Of a stretch of DNA of 64,000 bases, positions 49,825 through 58,510 are shown one piece after another. The stretch is from Nonomuraea solani. Lineage in GTDB: Bacteria; Actinomycetota; Actinomycetes; Streptosporangiales; Streptosporangiaceae. A model generated the notes under the pieces. That model was not told the origin of the DNA and did not search any database. It saw only the letters and a list, made by a program, of their open reading frames with translations. Each line of letters begins with the position of its first letter. The stretch's first letter is position 1. The stretch is taken from the NCBI RefSeq assembly GCF_900108335.1, contig NZ_FNVT01000010.1, positions 186,001 through 250,000 on the forward strand, given 5' to 3'. The position numbers and the translations under genes are program-made.

Positions 49825-50492
49825 TCAGGCAGGCGCGCCTGATCGGGAAAGCGACCGGCCCTCGTCTCGTAGATCGTGATGGCGAACGGCCGCGGCCCGG
49901 TCCGGTAGACCTGCTCGGTCACCCGTGACAGCGCCGCCTGCGCGTCCAGGTAGCCGTGCAGCCGCGTCGCCTCGGGCCACGGATGGACGGCAACGAGCAC
50001 GCCGTCCGGCTCCAGCAGCGCGCTGAGCTGCGCGGAAGCCTGCCGCAACCGCTCGTGACGGCCCAGGTAGTAGAGGGTCTCGGAGCAGAACGCCAGGTCG
50101 AAGAGCCGTTCGGGCCGGTGGGTGAGGATGTCGGCCCGGATGAAGCGCACTCGCCCGTCGTCCGGCACCCGGGCGCGCGCCCGCATGAGCGCCCGCTCGG
50201 AGACGTCCACCCCGACGATCTCGGCCTCCGGGTACGCCGCCGCCAGCGCGTTCGTGAACACCCCCTCGCTGCAGCCCACCTCGATGATGCGCCGGTACGG
50301 CCTGGACGGCAGATGTTTGAGCGTGGACCGGTATTTCCGCTGCTCGTAGTCGTCGGTCGACAGCTTCCACGGGTCGGGGATCCGGTGCCGCCAGTCGAAG
50401 TAGCGGCGCAGGACCATCCCCTGCCCCCTGGGCGAGAGCAGGGACAACGACCGGAAGAACGTACGGTGCATGAGCTCGGGAAGGCTTGGCAT
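49821..50492 (-). CDS. NodS-like SAM-dependent methyltransferase
   Basis: 223 residues. SAM motif I IIEVGCSEGVFTNALA (about 69-84), post-I VGVDVSERALMRAR, and ADILTHRPERLFDLAFCSETLYYLG match the NodS family (N-methyltransferases of nodulation factors and related enzymes). The terminal HPWPEATRLHGYLDA is also family-like. Substrate unknown; no other Nod-factor genes are near. A 120-bp gap separates it from the next gene. Confidence 0.8.
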   Translation of the reverse strand: MPSLPELMHRTFFRSLSLLSPRGQGMVLRRYFDWRHRIPDPWKLSTDDYEQRKYRSTLKHLPSRPYRRIIEVGCSEGVFTNALAAAYPEAEIVGVDVSERALMRARARVPDDGRVRFIRADILTHRPERLFDLAFCSETLYYLGRHERLRQASAQLSALLEPDGVLVAVHPWPEATRLHGYLDAQAALSRVTEQVYRTGPRPFAITIYETRAGRFPDQARLPD

Positions 50493-50559
50493 GCGGCCTC
50501 TCTCGGTCGGGACGGAAGAGTCGTCCCGGGGCTTGAGGTGAAGTCGTCGCCGGAAGGGG

Positions 50560-50580
50560 ATTCCCGCTATTGGCGGGGAT
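50560..50580. terminator. Possible hairpin downstream of the ligase remnant
   Basis: ATTCCCGC (50560-50567) pairs with GCGGGGAT (50573-50580) with one G-T pair and a 5-base loop, 33 bp past the stop of the leftward remnant gene. No T-tract. Confidence 0.35.
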
Positions 50581-50612
50581 AACGCCTGGTCATCCGCACA
50601 TCGTGAACATCT

Positions 50613-50843
50613 TTAGGCCATGCTGTCACGCAGTTCCCGCTTGAGCACCTTCCCGGAGGCGTTCTTCGGCAGCGCGTCCACGAACACCACCCGTTTGGGC
50701 GTCTTGAAGGCCGCCAGCCGCTCCCGCAGGAACGCCACCAGCTCCTCGCCGGTCACCGCGGCGCCCTCGCGCAGCACCACCGCGGCGGGGAAGCGGGCGG
50801 CCGAGCGCCGCAGGAGGTCACCGATGGCGTGCTGACGGATCAT
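50613..50843 (-). pseudogene. Collapsed AMP-dependent CoA ligase: N- and C-terminal ends fused in frame
   Basis: 76 codons. The first ~20 residues (MIRQHAIGDLLRRSAARFP) look like the normal N-terminus of an acyl-CoA synthetase; the rest (VVLREGAAVTGEELVAFLRE, then LAAFKTPKRVVFVDALPKNASGKVLKREL) is the extreme C-terminus with the catalytic Lys of KNASGKVLKR. The AMP-binding core, roughly 400 residues in a full enzyme, is missing and the two ends are joined in frame near residue 21. It keeps start and stop, so it could be expressed as a C-terminal AMP-ligase lid domain, but a deletion remnant is the simplest reading. It is last in a leftward gene row. Confidence 0.72.
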
Positions 50844-50883
50844 GCGGGCACCCTTCGATCGCGCAGAACGATGTTCGGTGATC

Positions 50884-51894
50884 CTAACCCGCGAAAACCG
50901 CCGCCAGCCGCCGGTAGGAGTCCAGCCGCCGCTCCAGATCGAAGGTGTTCATCGTGACCAGCACCTCGTCGGCGCCGATCGTGTCGACGAGCGAGCCGAG
51001 CGCCACCGCGACCTCGTGCTCCGTCCCGTGGATCCGCCCCTTGAGCGACTCTTCCAGGTAGGCTCGCTCGCGGCCGCTCATCTCCAGCCCCGCGATCTCC
51101 CCGGCGGGCACGAGCGGCGCGAAGGCCCCGCTCGTCCGCGACCGGGCCGTGGACCACGCCTCGGGCAACTGCAGCAGCGCCGCCTCCGCGCTCGTCGCGC
51201 CCACCGCGACATTCACCGCCACCATCACGTACGGCTCCGCCGCCCACACCGACGCCCGGAACCCCGCCCGGTAGCGCGCCACGGCGTCCACCGCCCGCGA
51301 CCCGGCCCCGATCACCATCGGCAGCCCGTGCGCCGCCGCGACGTCCGCCCCCGCCCCCATGGCCAGCACGAACACCTGCGGCCGCAGCCCCTCGGCGGGC
51401 AGCGCGTGCACGCCGGGATGCGCCGTCTGCGTGCCGGTGAAGTAGCCGAGCAACTCGCCGAGCTGGTCGCCGAACCCGTCCGCGGCGTCCTTCCCGTGCC
51501 CCAGCGCCCCGCGGATGCCGCCCGTGAAACCCACGGATCGCCCCAGGCCCATGTCCACGCGGCCCGGATGGAGCGCCTCCAGCACGCCGAACTGCTCGGC
51601 CACCACCAGCGGCCGGTGATTGGGCAGCATCACACCGCCGGTGCCCACCCGGATCCGCGACGTGGCCGCGGCCACGGCCGCCGCCAGCACCGTCGGCGCC
51701 GACCCCGCCACGCCGGGCACGCTGTGGTGCTCGGACACCCAGAACCGGTGGTATCCGAGCTCCTCGGCCTGCCGCGCGAACCGTACGGTCTCGCGCAGCG
51801 CCGCGGCCGGCGTCGAGCCCTGGCGGACGAGGGAACGGTCGAGAATCGAGTAGGCGGTCACGTACGGGTGCAACACACCCGGCCCCCGGATCAA
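50884..51894 (-). CDS. Luciferase-like flavin monooxygenase (MsnO8/TIGR03558 type)
   Basis: 336 residues from TTG 51894, whose codon overlaps the upstream stop (TTGA). GTG 51861 (VTAYSILDRSLVRQG) would match the usual family N-terminus better, so the true start is uncertain. Family blocks are clear: SILDRSLVRQG, AEELGYHRFWVSEHH, VGTGGVMLPNHRPLVVAEQFG and GRVDMGLGRSVGFTGG. It should use FMNH2 and O2; substrate unknown. Directly follows the class IV PLP enzyme gene. Confidence 0.84.
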   Translation of the reverse strand: MIRGPGVLHPYVTAYSILDRSLVRQGSTPAAALRETVRFARQAEELGYHRFWVSEHHSVPGVAGSAPTVLAAAVAAATSRIRVGTGGVMLPNHRPLVVAEQFGVLEALHPGRVDMGLGRSVGFTGGIRGALGHGKDAADGFGDQLGELLGYFTGTQTAHPGVHALPAEGLRPQVFVLAMGAGADVAAAHGLPMVIGAGSRAVDAVARYRAGFRASVWAAEPYVMVAVNVAVGATSAEAALLQLPEAWSTARSRTSGAFAPLVPAGEIAGLEMSGRERAYLEESLKGRIHGTEHEVAVALGSLVDTIGADEVLVTMNTFDLERRLDSYRRLAAVFAG

Positions 51895-52643
51895 TCCAGC
51901 GGATCCCCGGGAACGCCGTCGTAGTACGCGAACAGCCGCGCGGCCAGCCCGTCGTCCAGGGGCAGCGGCACGCCGTCCACCCGGCCGACCGGCATCACGC
52001 CCCAGGAGTTGCAGAGGAACACCAGGTCGAACCCGGCCAGGTCGGCGACCCTCAGCGGCCGCCGCTCCTGGGGCACGTCCATGCGCTCCAGCAGCCGCAT
52101 CGTGATGCCGTGCAGCATCGGCGCGTCCGGCCAGACCAGCCGGCCGTCCGCGAAGCCGCCCAGGTTCGTGATCGCGCCCTCGCTGATCAGGCCGTCGCCG
52201 GTGGTGAGGAGCGCCTCGTCGAAGCCCTCGCGGGTGACCGTACGCAGGATGTGGGCCTGCTGGAACCCCGACGCCTGCTTGATGTGCGCCAGGTAGCGCT
52301 GGTAGACGACGGGTTTCACGTTCAGCGGGCCTTTGAGCGGCTCGTGCGGGGCGGCCGCGGTGGCGATGACGCGCGGCCCGCCGGAGTCCATCACGTAGAC
52401 CCGTACGCTCGCGTCCCGCAGGTCACCGAGCGCGGCCCTGATCGACTCCAGCACCTCCGCACGATCGGGCCCGGCGCCGAACAGCTCCCGGCCGGCCTCG
52501 TCGAGCCGCTCGAAGTGCAGCCCCAGGCCGCGTACCCGGCGGTCCCTGACCTGCATGGCGGTGAAGTGGCCGTAACGGGACTCCAGAAGACGGCGCGCGT
52601 CCTCGTCCATCAGCCTGCCCTCGATCGCGGCACGTTCGATCAC
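51891..52643 (-). CDS. Aminotransferase class IV-like PLP enzyme
   Basis: 250 residues from GTG 52643; AGGAGG five bases upstream decides this over GTG 52649, which would overlap that site. PLP Lys122 in YLAHIKQASG and a PLP-ring Glu region in GLISEGAITNLGG follow the fold type IV order of branched-chain/D-amino-acid aminotransferases and 4-amino-4-deoxychorismate lyase. Substrate not predictable. It lies 12 bp after the membrane protein gene and overlaps the monooxygenase gene. Confidence 0.82.
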   Translation of the reverse strand: MIERAAIEGRLMDEDARRLLESRYGHFTAMQVRDRRVRGLGLHFERLDEAGRELFGAGPDRAEVLESIRAALGDLRDASVRVYVMDSGGPRVIATAAAPHEPLKGPLNVKPVVYQRYLAHIKQASGFQQAHILRTVTREGFDEALLTTGDGLISEGAITNLGGFADGRLVWPDAPMLHGITMRLLERMDVPQERRPLRVADLAGFDLVFLCNSWGVMPVGRVDGVPLPLDDGLAARLFAYYDGVPGDPLD

Positions 52644-52655
52644 GGCCACCTCCTC

Positions 52656-53663
52656 TCAGCCCCTGTATATCCCGATCGCGTACCTCACCGGCCGGTTGGT
52701 GTGCCCGCCATGGAGGCCGACCTGGACGGTGATGTCGACCTTCTTGCCCTTGGGGATCTTGTGCTCCGTCATCGCCATCGGGAACGGCCCGCTCTTCCAG
52801 ACGCCGCAACCCGAGGTCGAGCCGGTCTCCTCGCCGTCGATCGTGTACGTGAACCACAACCGGCCGGCCAGGTCACCCGAGCAGATCTGGTCGATGCCGA
52901 TCCTGCCGCTGGCGCTCTCCACCCTCATCTGGTAGAGGGAGTCCTTCGGCCACACGCTGTCCGTCGCGAAGGCCAGGCGCTTGCCGCCCAGCCGCTCCGG
53001 CATCTCCTTGAGCGGCTCGGGCGTGACCTGCCGTGCGGGCGGGGTCCACTCGTAGATCGCCAGGTCCCAGTCGGCGAGCCTCGGCCTGGGGGGCAGGCAC
53101 GGCCCGCCCTTCGTCTCCTTGACGCACCCGGAGGTGGTCGTGTCGAACGTGACCGTGATCTCCTTGGCGCCGTCGGGCACGATCAGCGGCCGCAGGTCCA
53201 TGCCCTTGGGGCACGGCGCGAAGCCGGCCACGCGGTGGTCCTCGCCGTCCACGAGGATCCGCGGGCCGTTGGTGCCGAAGGTGCCGTCGCACAGCCCGGC
53301 CGCGTCCAGCGGCAGGCCGGAGACCGGGACCGTGACCGAGACCTTCCTCGCGCCCTTCCTCGTGAGCCTCGCGGTGGTCAGGCGGCGGTATTCGGTGCCG
53401 TCCTGGGAGGTGAACCGCTCGGGCAGCTCGGAGACGGGCGGAGCGGCCACCACCGTCGTGTCCCGCTCCGGCGGCCCGGCCGCGCCGGGCAGCAGGGAGA
53501 AGACGACCGCCACGGCCGCGACCGCCGCGCCCCCCGCCAGCGCGCTCCGCCGCAGCCGGATCCGGCGGATACGGCCGCGAACCTGGTCATGGCGGTTCGG
53601 GTTGGCGGGCGAGGGGCCGTCGGCCCGCTCACGCAGGACATCACGCAGATCTTGTACGGTCAT
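52656..53663 (-). CDS. Membrane-anchored partner of the ECF sigma factor (putative anti-sigma-like protein)
   Basis: 335 residues from ATG 53663, overlapping the sigma-factor stop (ATGA). A ~35-residue cytoplasmic N-terminus (MTVQDLRDVLRERADG), one membrane helix (about 42-60, LAGGAAVAAVAVVFSLLP) and a ~275-residue exterior part with several Cys (GLCDG, FAPCPKG, SGCVKE, GPCLPP). No zinc anti-sigma motif (HxxxCxxC) is visible, so the role rests on position and topology. The exterior region looks beta-rich. Confidence 0.72.
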   Translation of the reverse strand: MTVQDLRDVLRERADGPSPANPNRHDQVRGRIRRIRLRRSALAGGAAVAAVAVVFSLLPGAAGPPERDTTVVAAPPVSELPERFTSQDGTEYRRLTTARLTRKGARKVSVTVPVSGLPLDAAGLCDGTFGTNGPRILVDGEDHRVAGFAPCPKGMDLRPLIVPDGAKEITVTFDTTTSGCVKETKGGPCLPPRPRLADWDLAIYEWTPPARQVTPEPLKEMPERLGGKRLAFATDSVWPKDSLYQMRVESASGRIGIDQICSGDLAGRLWFTYTIDGEETGSTSGCGVWKSGPFPMAMTEHKIPKGKKVDITVQVGLHGGHTNRPVRYAIGIYRG

Positions 53664-54142
53664 GGGCGCAACTCCCTCACGATCGCCTCGTCCACTCGCA
53701 GCTTGTCCAGGGCCTTCGCGCTCTGGCTCTTGACCGTGCCCTCGTGACAGCCCAGCAGCCGGGCCACCTCGCTCACCGGCAGGTCCTCGTAGAAGCGCAG
53801 CACGATCACCGCGCGCTGCCTGGCGGGCAGCCGGCCCACGGCCTGCCACAGCTCCTGGCGCGCGCCGTCCGTCTCGTCGTACGACGTGGCCTCGGGCAGG
53901 TCGTCGCTCGGCAGCTCCCTGCGCCATCGCCGCCGCCACCAGGACGTGTACGTGGTCACCAGCACCTTGCGCACGTACGCCTCGGGCTCGTCGATGCCGG
54001 CCCAGGCGAACCACGCCTTGGCCAGCGACTCCTGCAGCAGGTCCTCCGCGACGCCCCAGTCCCTGGTCAGCAGGTACGCGGTACGTAACAGCCGATCGGA
54101 CCGGGAAACCACGAAGTCCTGAAATATCGTCCTATCCGCCAA
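53660..54142 (-). CDS. ECF RNA polymerase sigma factor, SigE-like actinomycete group
   Basis: 160 residues from TTG 54142 with AGGAGG at 54152-54157; an ATG at 54196 would add 18 residues of no family similarity. Region 2 (FVVSRSDRLLRTAYLLTRDWGVAEDLLQESLAKAWFAW) and region 4 (QAVGRLPARQRAVIVLRFYEDLPVSEVARLLGCHEGTVKSQSAKALDKLR) are in place with no zinc-binding insert. This matches the TIGR02983 SigE-type sigma factors. It heads a leftward run with its membrane partner, a PLP enzyme and a flavin monooxygenase. Confidence 0.88.
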   Translation of the reverse strand: MADRTIFQDFVVSRSDRLLRTAYLLTRDWGVAEDLLQESLAKAWFAWAGIDEPEAYVRKVLVTTYTSWWRRRWRRELPSDDLPEATSYDETDGARQELWQAVGRLPARQRAVIVLRFYEDLPVSEVARLLGCHEGTVKSQSAKALDKLRVDEAIVRELRP

Positions 54143-54217
54143 CGTGAAGTGCCTCCTGTGAGAGCCGGTCGACGGTAGTGACGCATCGAACGCCACCCCA
54201 GGTTGCCCCGGCCCCTA

Positions 54218-55183
54218 TCAGGTGCTTTCTGCTCGCGTCACGGTGAACGGCGCCAGCTCGCCCAGCCCGCGCACCGACAGCCGGTTGACCTCGCGCAACC
54301 GGAACGCCCGATCGCCCTCCAGCTCCTCGGCGAGCTGCGGATCGGCCAGGATCGTCCCCGGCAGCGACAGCGCGGTGAGCCGGCTGGCCAGGTTGACCGT
54401 GGTGCCGAACACGTCGCCCATGCGCCACATCACCGGCCCCGCCGCCAGCCCCACCCGCAGCTCCGGCATGTCCTTGCCGCGCGCGTGCGTCTCCACCAGC
54501 CGCAGCGCGATCTCCGTCGTCACGTGCGCCTGTTCGGCCACGAACAGCACCGAGTCGCCCAGCGTCTTGACCACCCGCCCGCCGGAGGAGGTCACGATGT
54601 CGGCAGAACGCCCCTCGAACCGGTCGATCAGCCGCGCCAGCTCACCGCCGGTGATCTGCCGGCTCAGCCGGGTGAACGCGACCAGGTCGGCGAACCCGAC
54701 CGCCAGCCGTACCGCGCTCATGTCCTGGTCGGCGATGCGCCCCGCGGCGGCGGCGAGCTGGCGCTGCCAGGCGTAGACCAGCAGCCGCGCCAGGTCGGGC
54801 ACCACCCGCTCGGCCCGCCGGCGCCAGGCCCGCGGCCGCTCCGCGAGCGGCACGCCCGCCTGGTCGAGCGCCTCCGCGCCCAGCTCCGCCTGCGACTCGG
54901 CCAGCCGCGCCGTGGCCCGGCCGAGCGAGCGGGCCATCAGCAGCACGTGCTCCTCGTCGTAGACGCCGGAGGTGACCATGCCGACCAGCGTCTTGAGCGC
55001 CTCGACGTCGGAGTCGGTGAACTCCACGGCGTCGTCGGGCACGTTGGGCAGCCCCAGGGCACGCCAGAACCGCCGTGCGCGATAGACCGGCACACCCGCC
55101 ATGTCGGCGACCTGGTGGCTGGTGTATCGGCGCGGCTCCCGCAGGAAGGCCTCCGCCAGCCCGTCCCCGTCCACGCGCGTCAC
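54218..55183 (-). CDS. Class III adenylate cyclase with Rv1264-type regulatory domain
   Basis: 321 residues. The N-terminal ~155 residues form a helical domain like the Ad_Cy_reg autoinhibitory module of Rv1264 (YTSHQVADMAGVPVYRARRFW, DSDVEALKTLVGMV). The C-terminal cyclase domain has metal Asp166 (FADLVAFT), Lys206 and Asp210 (RVVKTLGDSVLF), adenine-selecting Asp257 (GDVFG), and the transition-state pair Asn264 and Arg268 (TTVNLASRLT). All catalytic residues are present, so it should make cAMP. No membrane helix, therefore cytosolic. Confidence 0.88.
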   Translation of the reverse strand: MTRVDGDGLAEAFLREPRRYTSHQVADMAGVPVYRARRFWRALGLPNVPDDAVEFTDSDVEALKTLVGMVTSGVYDEEHVLLMARSLGRATARLAESQAELGAEALDQAGVPLAERPRAWRRRAERVVPDLARLLVYAWQRQLAAAAGRIADQDMSAVRLAVGFADLVAFTRLSRQITGGELARLIDRFEGRSADIVTSSGGRVVKTLGDSVLFVAEQAHVTTEIALRLVETHARGKDMPELRVGLAAGPVMWRMGDVFGTTVNLASRLTALSLPGTILADPQLAEELEGDRAFRLREVNRLSVRGLGELAPFTVTRAEST

Positions 55184-55238
55184 GTGGGCAACATAACACC
55201 CTGTGGGCAGGTCACGGCACCGTCACGCTGCTGTCACG

Positions 55239-55991
55239 CTACTCGAGAAGCGCTCTGAGCGCGGCCCGCTCGTTCACCGGGACGTAGGCGGCGTAATAGT
55301 CGTACATCGCCTTCTTGGACAGGCGGGCCGCCAGGGGGCCGTCGCCGGCGCGTACGGCGGCGATGACCTCCTCGTGGTGCCGGACGCTCCGCCGCATGAG
55401 CGCCTCCCGGTCCGGCGCGCCGGCGATCTTGTCCGAGATCAGCCTGAGCACGATCGAGCGGACCACGTCGGTGCAGACCTGGATGAGCTTGTTGCCGCTC
55501 GCCCGCGCCACCGCGTCGTGAAAGGCAACGTCGGCGGCGCCGAAGCCGTCCGCGTCGTCCGCGGCGGCCGCCTTCATCGCCTCGACGGCCCGGCTCATCT
55601 CGGCGAGCTGCTCCTCGGTGCGCAGCCGGGCGGCCAGCAGGATGGCCGAGCCGTCCAGCACCATCCTGAACTGCACCAGCTCCGCCAGCGACAGCTCCGC
55701 CACCCGGGCCAGCGTGGTCATCGACTTGTGTAATGCGGCGGGCGTGAAGGGCAGCACCTCCGCCCCGTTGGGGTCGCCGGGCCGCGACCGCACCAGCCCG
55801 CGCGCCTGCAGCACCCGCAGCGCCTCGCGGACGGTGGACCGGCTGACCGAGAACTGCACCATCAGCTCGCGCTCACTGGGCAGCCGCCCGCCCGGTGCGA
55901 GAGCGCCGCTCTCGATGGCCTCCTCGACCTGCTCCACGACCCGCTCGTAAGCGCGTACGGTACGCACCGGCTCGAACCGCGGACCACCCAT
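55239..55991 (-). CDS. FadR/GntR-family regulator of the divergent transporter operon
   Basis: 250 residues from ATG 55991 with AAGGGGG upstream. Winged helix (VVEQVEEAIESGAL, LMVQFSVSRSTVREALRVLQARGLV) followed by an FCD domain (DVAFHDAVARASGN, RHHEEVIAAVRAGD) with metal-site residues. It is divergent from the peptide-type ABC operon, and a FadR-type palindrome TGGTCCGACCA lies between the two genes. It most likely represses that operon and itself, responding to a carboxylate ligand bound by FCD. Confidence 0.88.
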   Translation of the reverse strand: MGGPRFEPVRTVRAYERVVEQVEEAIESGALAPGGRLPSERELMVQFSVSRSTVREALRVLQARGLVRSRPGDPNGAEVLPFTPAALHKSMTTLARVAELSLAELVQFRMVLDGSAILLAARLRTEEQLAEMSRAVEAMKAAAADDADGFGAADVAFHDAVARASGNKLIQVCTDVVRSIVLRLISDKIAGAPDREALMRRSVRHHEEVIAAVRAGDGPLAARLSKKAMYDYYAAYVPVNERAALRALLE

Positions 55992-56039
55992 GCAAGCCCC
56001 CTTGACCCGAACCGCCACCGACTGGCAATGTCTGAGCCT

Positions 56040-56054
56040 ACTGGTCCGACCAGT
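56040..56054. promoter_or_regulatory. FadR-type operator
   Basis: ACTGGTCCGACCAGT has perfect 6-bp arms around CCG and contains TGGTCCGACCA, close to the E. coli FadR consensus. It lies 25 bp before the ABC binding-protein start and 49 bp from the divergent GntR start. Confidence 0.72.
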
Positions 56055-56078
56055 GCACTAGCCAGGAGGCTGTAAGAC

Positions 56079-57575
56079 ATGAGGCGAATCGGGATCTGGA
56101 TCGCCGCGGGCGGTCTCCTGCTGGCCACGGCCGCCTGCGGCGGCGGAAGCGGCGGCGGCGCCGGCACCGGTGGCACCCCCAAGGCCCAGTCGCTGTCCGT
56201 CGGATTCGTGGCCGAGCCCGCGAACCTCGACTTCACCTCCACCGAGGGCGCCGCCATCCCCCAGGCCCTGCTCGTCAACGTCTACGAGGGCCTGGTCAAG
56301 CTCGGCCAGGACGGCAGGATCGTGCCGCTGCTGGCCGAGAAGTGGGACGTCTCGGAGGACCGCAAGACGTACACGTTCACGCTGCGCAAGAACGTCACGT
56401 TCAGCGGCGGCGCGCCGTTCACCGCCGACGACGTGGTGTTCTCGCTCGACCGCGTCAAGACGGACTGGAAGCTGAAGATCAAGTCGCAGTTCGACGTCAT
56501 CGACAAGGTCGAGAAGAAGGACGACGGCACCGCCGTCGTCACGCTCAAGCGCCCCAGCAACGGCTTCCTGTACGCGATGGCCACCAGGCTCGGCGCCATG
56601 TTCAGCCGCACCGGGGTCGCCGACCTGGCCAACAAGCCCGTCGGCACCGGCCCCTACGTGCTGGGCTCCTGGCGGCGCGGCGACTCCATCCAGCTCAACG
56701 CCAACCCCTCCTACTGGGGCACGAAGCCGCCGCTGTCGGCGATCACGCTGAAATACTTCAAGGAGCCGGCGGCGATGAACAACGCGCTGCTGTCCGGCGG
56801 CATCGACGTGATCTCCAGCGTGCAGGCGCCCGAGTCGCTGCAGCAGTTCGCCGACCCCAACCGGTTCCAGACCGTCGAGGGCACCACGAACGGCGAGGTG
56901 GTGCTGTCGATGAACAACGGCCGGCCGCCGTTCGACGACAAGGCGGTCAGGCAGGCGGTCCGGCACGCGATCGACCACAAGGCGCTGCTCGACACCGCGT
57001 GGTCCGGGCGCGGCCAGCTCATCGGCTCGATGGTGCCGCCCACCGACCCCTGGTACGAGGACCGCACCGGCGACTACCCGTACGACCCGGCCAAGGCCAA
57101 GGCGCTGCTCGGCGGCAAGACGTACACCGTCAAGATGCGCATCCCCAACCTGCCGTACGCGGTCAACAGCGCCCAGGTCGTCAAGTCGCAGCTCGCCCAG
57201 GTGGGCATCACGGCCGACATCGAGCCGCTGGAGTTCCCGGCCCGCTGGCTGGACGTGGTGTTCAAGCAGGCCGACTACGACCTGTCGATCATCAACCACG
57301 TCGAACCCCGCGACATGGGCATTTTTGCCGATAAGTCGTACTACTTCCGTTACGACAACCCCGAGTTCGGCAAGCTCCTCGCCTCCGCCGACGAGGGCAC
57401 CGAACAACAGCAGACCGACGACCTCAAGAAGGCCGCCAAGCTCCTGTCCGACGACGCCGCGGCCGACTTCCTCTTCCTCTTCCCGAACCTCATCGTGGCG
57501 AAGAAGGGCGTCACCGGGCTGCCGGAGAACGCCATCGCGGAGTCCTTCGACTTCACCGGACTCGCCAAGCAGTGA
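56079..57575 (+). CDS. Peptide-type ABC transporter binding lipoprotein (SBP_bac_5)
   Basis: 498 residues. Lipobox ATAAC (Cys20), AGGAGG nine bases before the ATG. The family 5 fold is clear: LVNVYEGLVKLGQDGRIVPL, LAEKWDVSEDRKTYTFTLR, VTFSGGAPFTADDVVFSLDR and NNGRPPFDDKAVRQAVRHAI. These proteins bind peptides, but also nickel, opines and oligosaccharides. It heads an eight-gene run of overlapping genes. Since the downstream genes are amide hydrolases, the substrate is probably a short amide or peptide. Confidence 0.88.
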   Translation: MRRIGIWIAAGGLLLATAACGGGSGGGAGTGGTPKAQSLSVGFVAEPANLDFTSTEGAAIPQALLVNVYEGLVKLGQDGRIVPLLAEKWDVSEDRKTYTFTLRKNVTFSGGAPFTADDVVFSLDRVKTDWKLKIKSQFDVIDKVEKKDDGTAVVTLKRPSNGFLYAMATRLGAMFSRTGVADLANKPVGTGPYVLGSWRRGDSIQLNANPSYWGTKPPLSAITLKYFKEPAAMNNALLSGGIDVISSVQAPESLQQFADPNRFQTVEGTTNGEVVLSMNNGRPPFDDKAVRQAVRHAIDHKALLDTAWSGRGQLIGSMVPPTDPWYEDRTGDYPYDPAKAKALLGGKTYTVKMRIPNLPYAVNSAQVVKSQLAQVGITADIEPLEFPARWLDVVFKQADYDLSIINHVEPRDMGIFADKSYYFRYDNPEFGKLLASADEGTEQQQTDDLKKAAKLLSDDAAADFLFLFPNLIVAKKGVTGLPENAIAESFDFTGLAKQ

Positions 57576-58510
57576 CGCTCTACCTGCTCAAGCGGCTGGC
57601 CGTGCTGCTCGCGAGCACCGCCGTGGCCGGAGTGGTGGTGTTCGGGTTCATGGCGCTGCTGCCCGGCGACCCGGCCGAGATCGCGCTGGGCGTCAACGCC
57701 ACCCCCGAGGCCGTGGCCGAGCTGCGCCGCCAGTTCGGCACCGACCGGCCGCCCGTCGCGCAGTTCCTCGACTGGTTCGGCGGCCTCGTCCAGGGCGACT
57801 TCGGCACCTCCTACGTCACCCAGGCGCCCATCGGCCCGCAGATCTCCGACCGGCTCGCCGTGACGGCCGTGCTCGTGCTCGGCGGTATGGTGCTGGCGCT
57901 GGTGATCGCGGTGCCGCTGGGCACGTTCGCCGCCGTGCACCACCGCGACCCCCTCGGCGCGGCGATCAGCGCGGCCAGCCAGCTCGGCATCGCCATCCCC
58001 GCGTTCCTGGCCGGCATCCTGCTCGTGTACGTGTTCGCGGTGCAGGCCCAGGCGCTGCCGTCCGGCGGATACGTACCGATCGCGGAGAACCCGGCGGAGT
58101 GGCTGAAGAGCCTGCTGCTGCCGTGGTTGTCGCTCGGCCTCGTGCAGGGCGCGGTGCTCACCCGCTATGTGCGCAGCGCCGTGCTCGACGTCATGCGCGA
58201 AGACTACCTGCGCACCGCCCGCGCCAAGGGCCGGGGCCGCACCGGCGCGCTGTGGCGGCACGGGCTGCGCAACGCCTCCATCCCCGTCGTCACCGTGCTC
58301 GGCCTGCAACTGGCCACGCTGCTGGTCGGCGCGGTCGTGGTGGAGCGGGTCTTCGTCCTGCCAGGGCTCGGTGACCTGCTGCTCAGCGGTGTCGCCGGGC
58401 GCGACCTGCTGCTCGTCCAAGGCGTGGTGATGGTGCTGGTGGCGGCCGTGCTACTGATCAACTTCGTGGTGGACGTGACCTACCACCTGCTCGACCCGAG
58501 GCTGCGATGA
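57572..58510 (+). CDS. Peptide-type ABC permease (DppB-like)
   Basis: 312 residues from GTG 57572 overlapping the binding-protein stop (GTGA). N-terminal LLKRLAVLLASTAVAGVVVF is the DppB first helix. The cytoplasmic TARAKGRGRTGALWRHGLRNASIPVVT contains the EAA-like ATPase contact. About six membrane segments. Confidence 0.88.
   Translation: MTLYLLKRLAVLLASTAVAGVVVFGFMALLPGDPAEIALGVNATPEAVAELRRQFGTDRPPVAQFLDWFGGLVQGDFGTSYVTQAPIGPQISDRLAVTAVLVLGGMVLALVIAVPLGTFAAVHHRDPLGAAISAASQLGIAIPAFLAGILLVYVFAVQAQALPSGGYVPIAENPAEWLKSLLLPWLSLGLVQGAVLTRYVRSAVLDVMREDYLRTARAKGRGRTGALWRHGLRNASIPVVTVLGLQLATLLVGAVVVERVFVLPGLGDLLLSGVAGRDLLLVQGVVMVLVAAVLLINFVVDVTYHLLDPRLR

Noticed and set aside
49821..50492. Nodulation or symbiosis cluster
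   Set aside because: A single NodS-like methyltransferase without other nod genes does not support it.
48163..54142. Natural-product gene cluster around the CoA ligase, flavin monooxygenase and PLP enzyme
   Set aside because: No carrier protein, synthase or condensation domain is present; the genes look like separate metabolic units.
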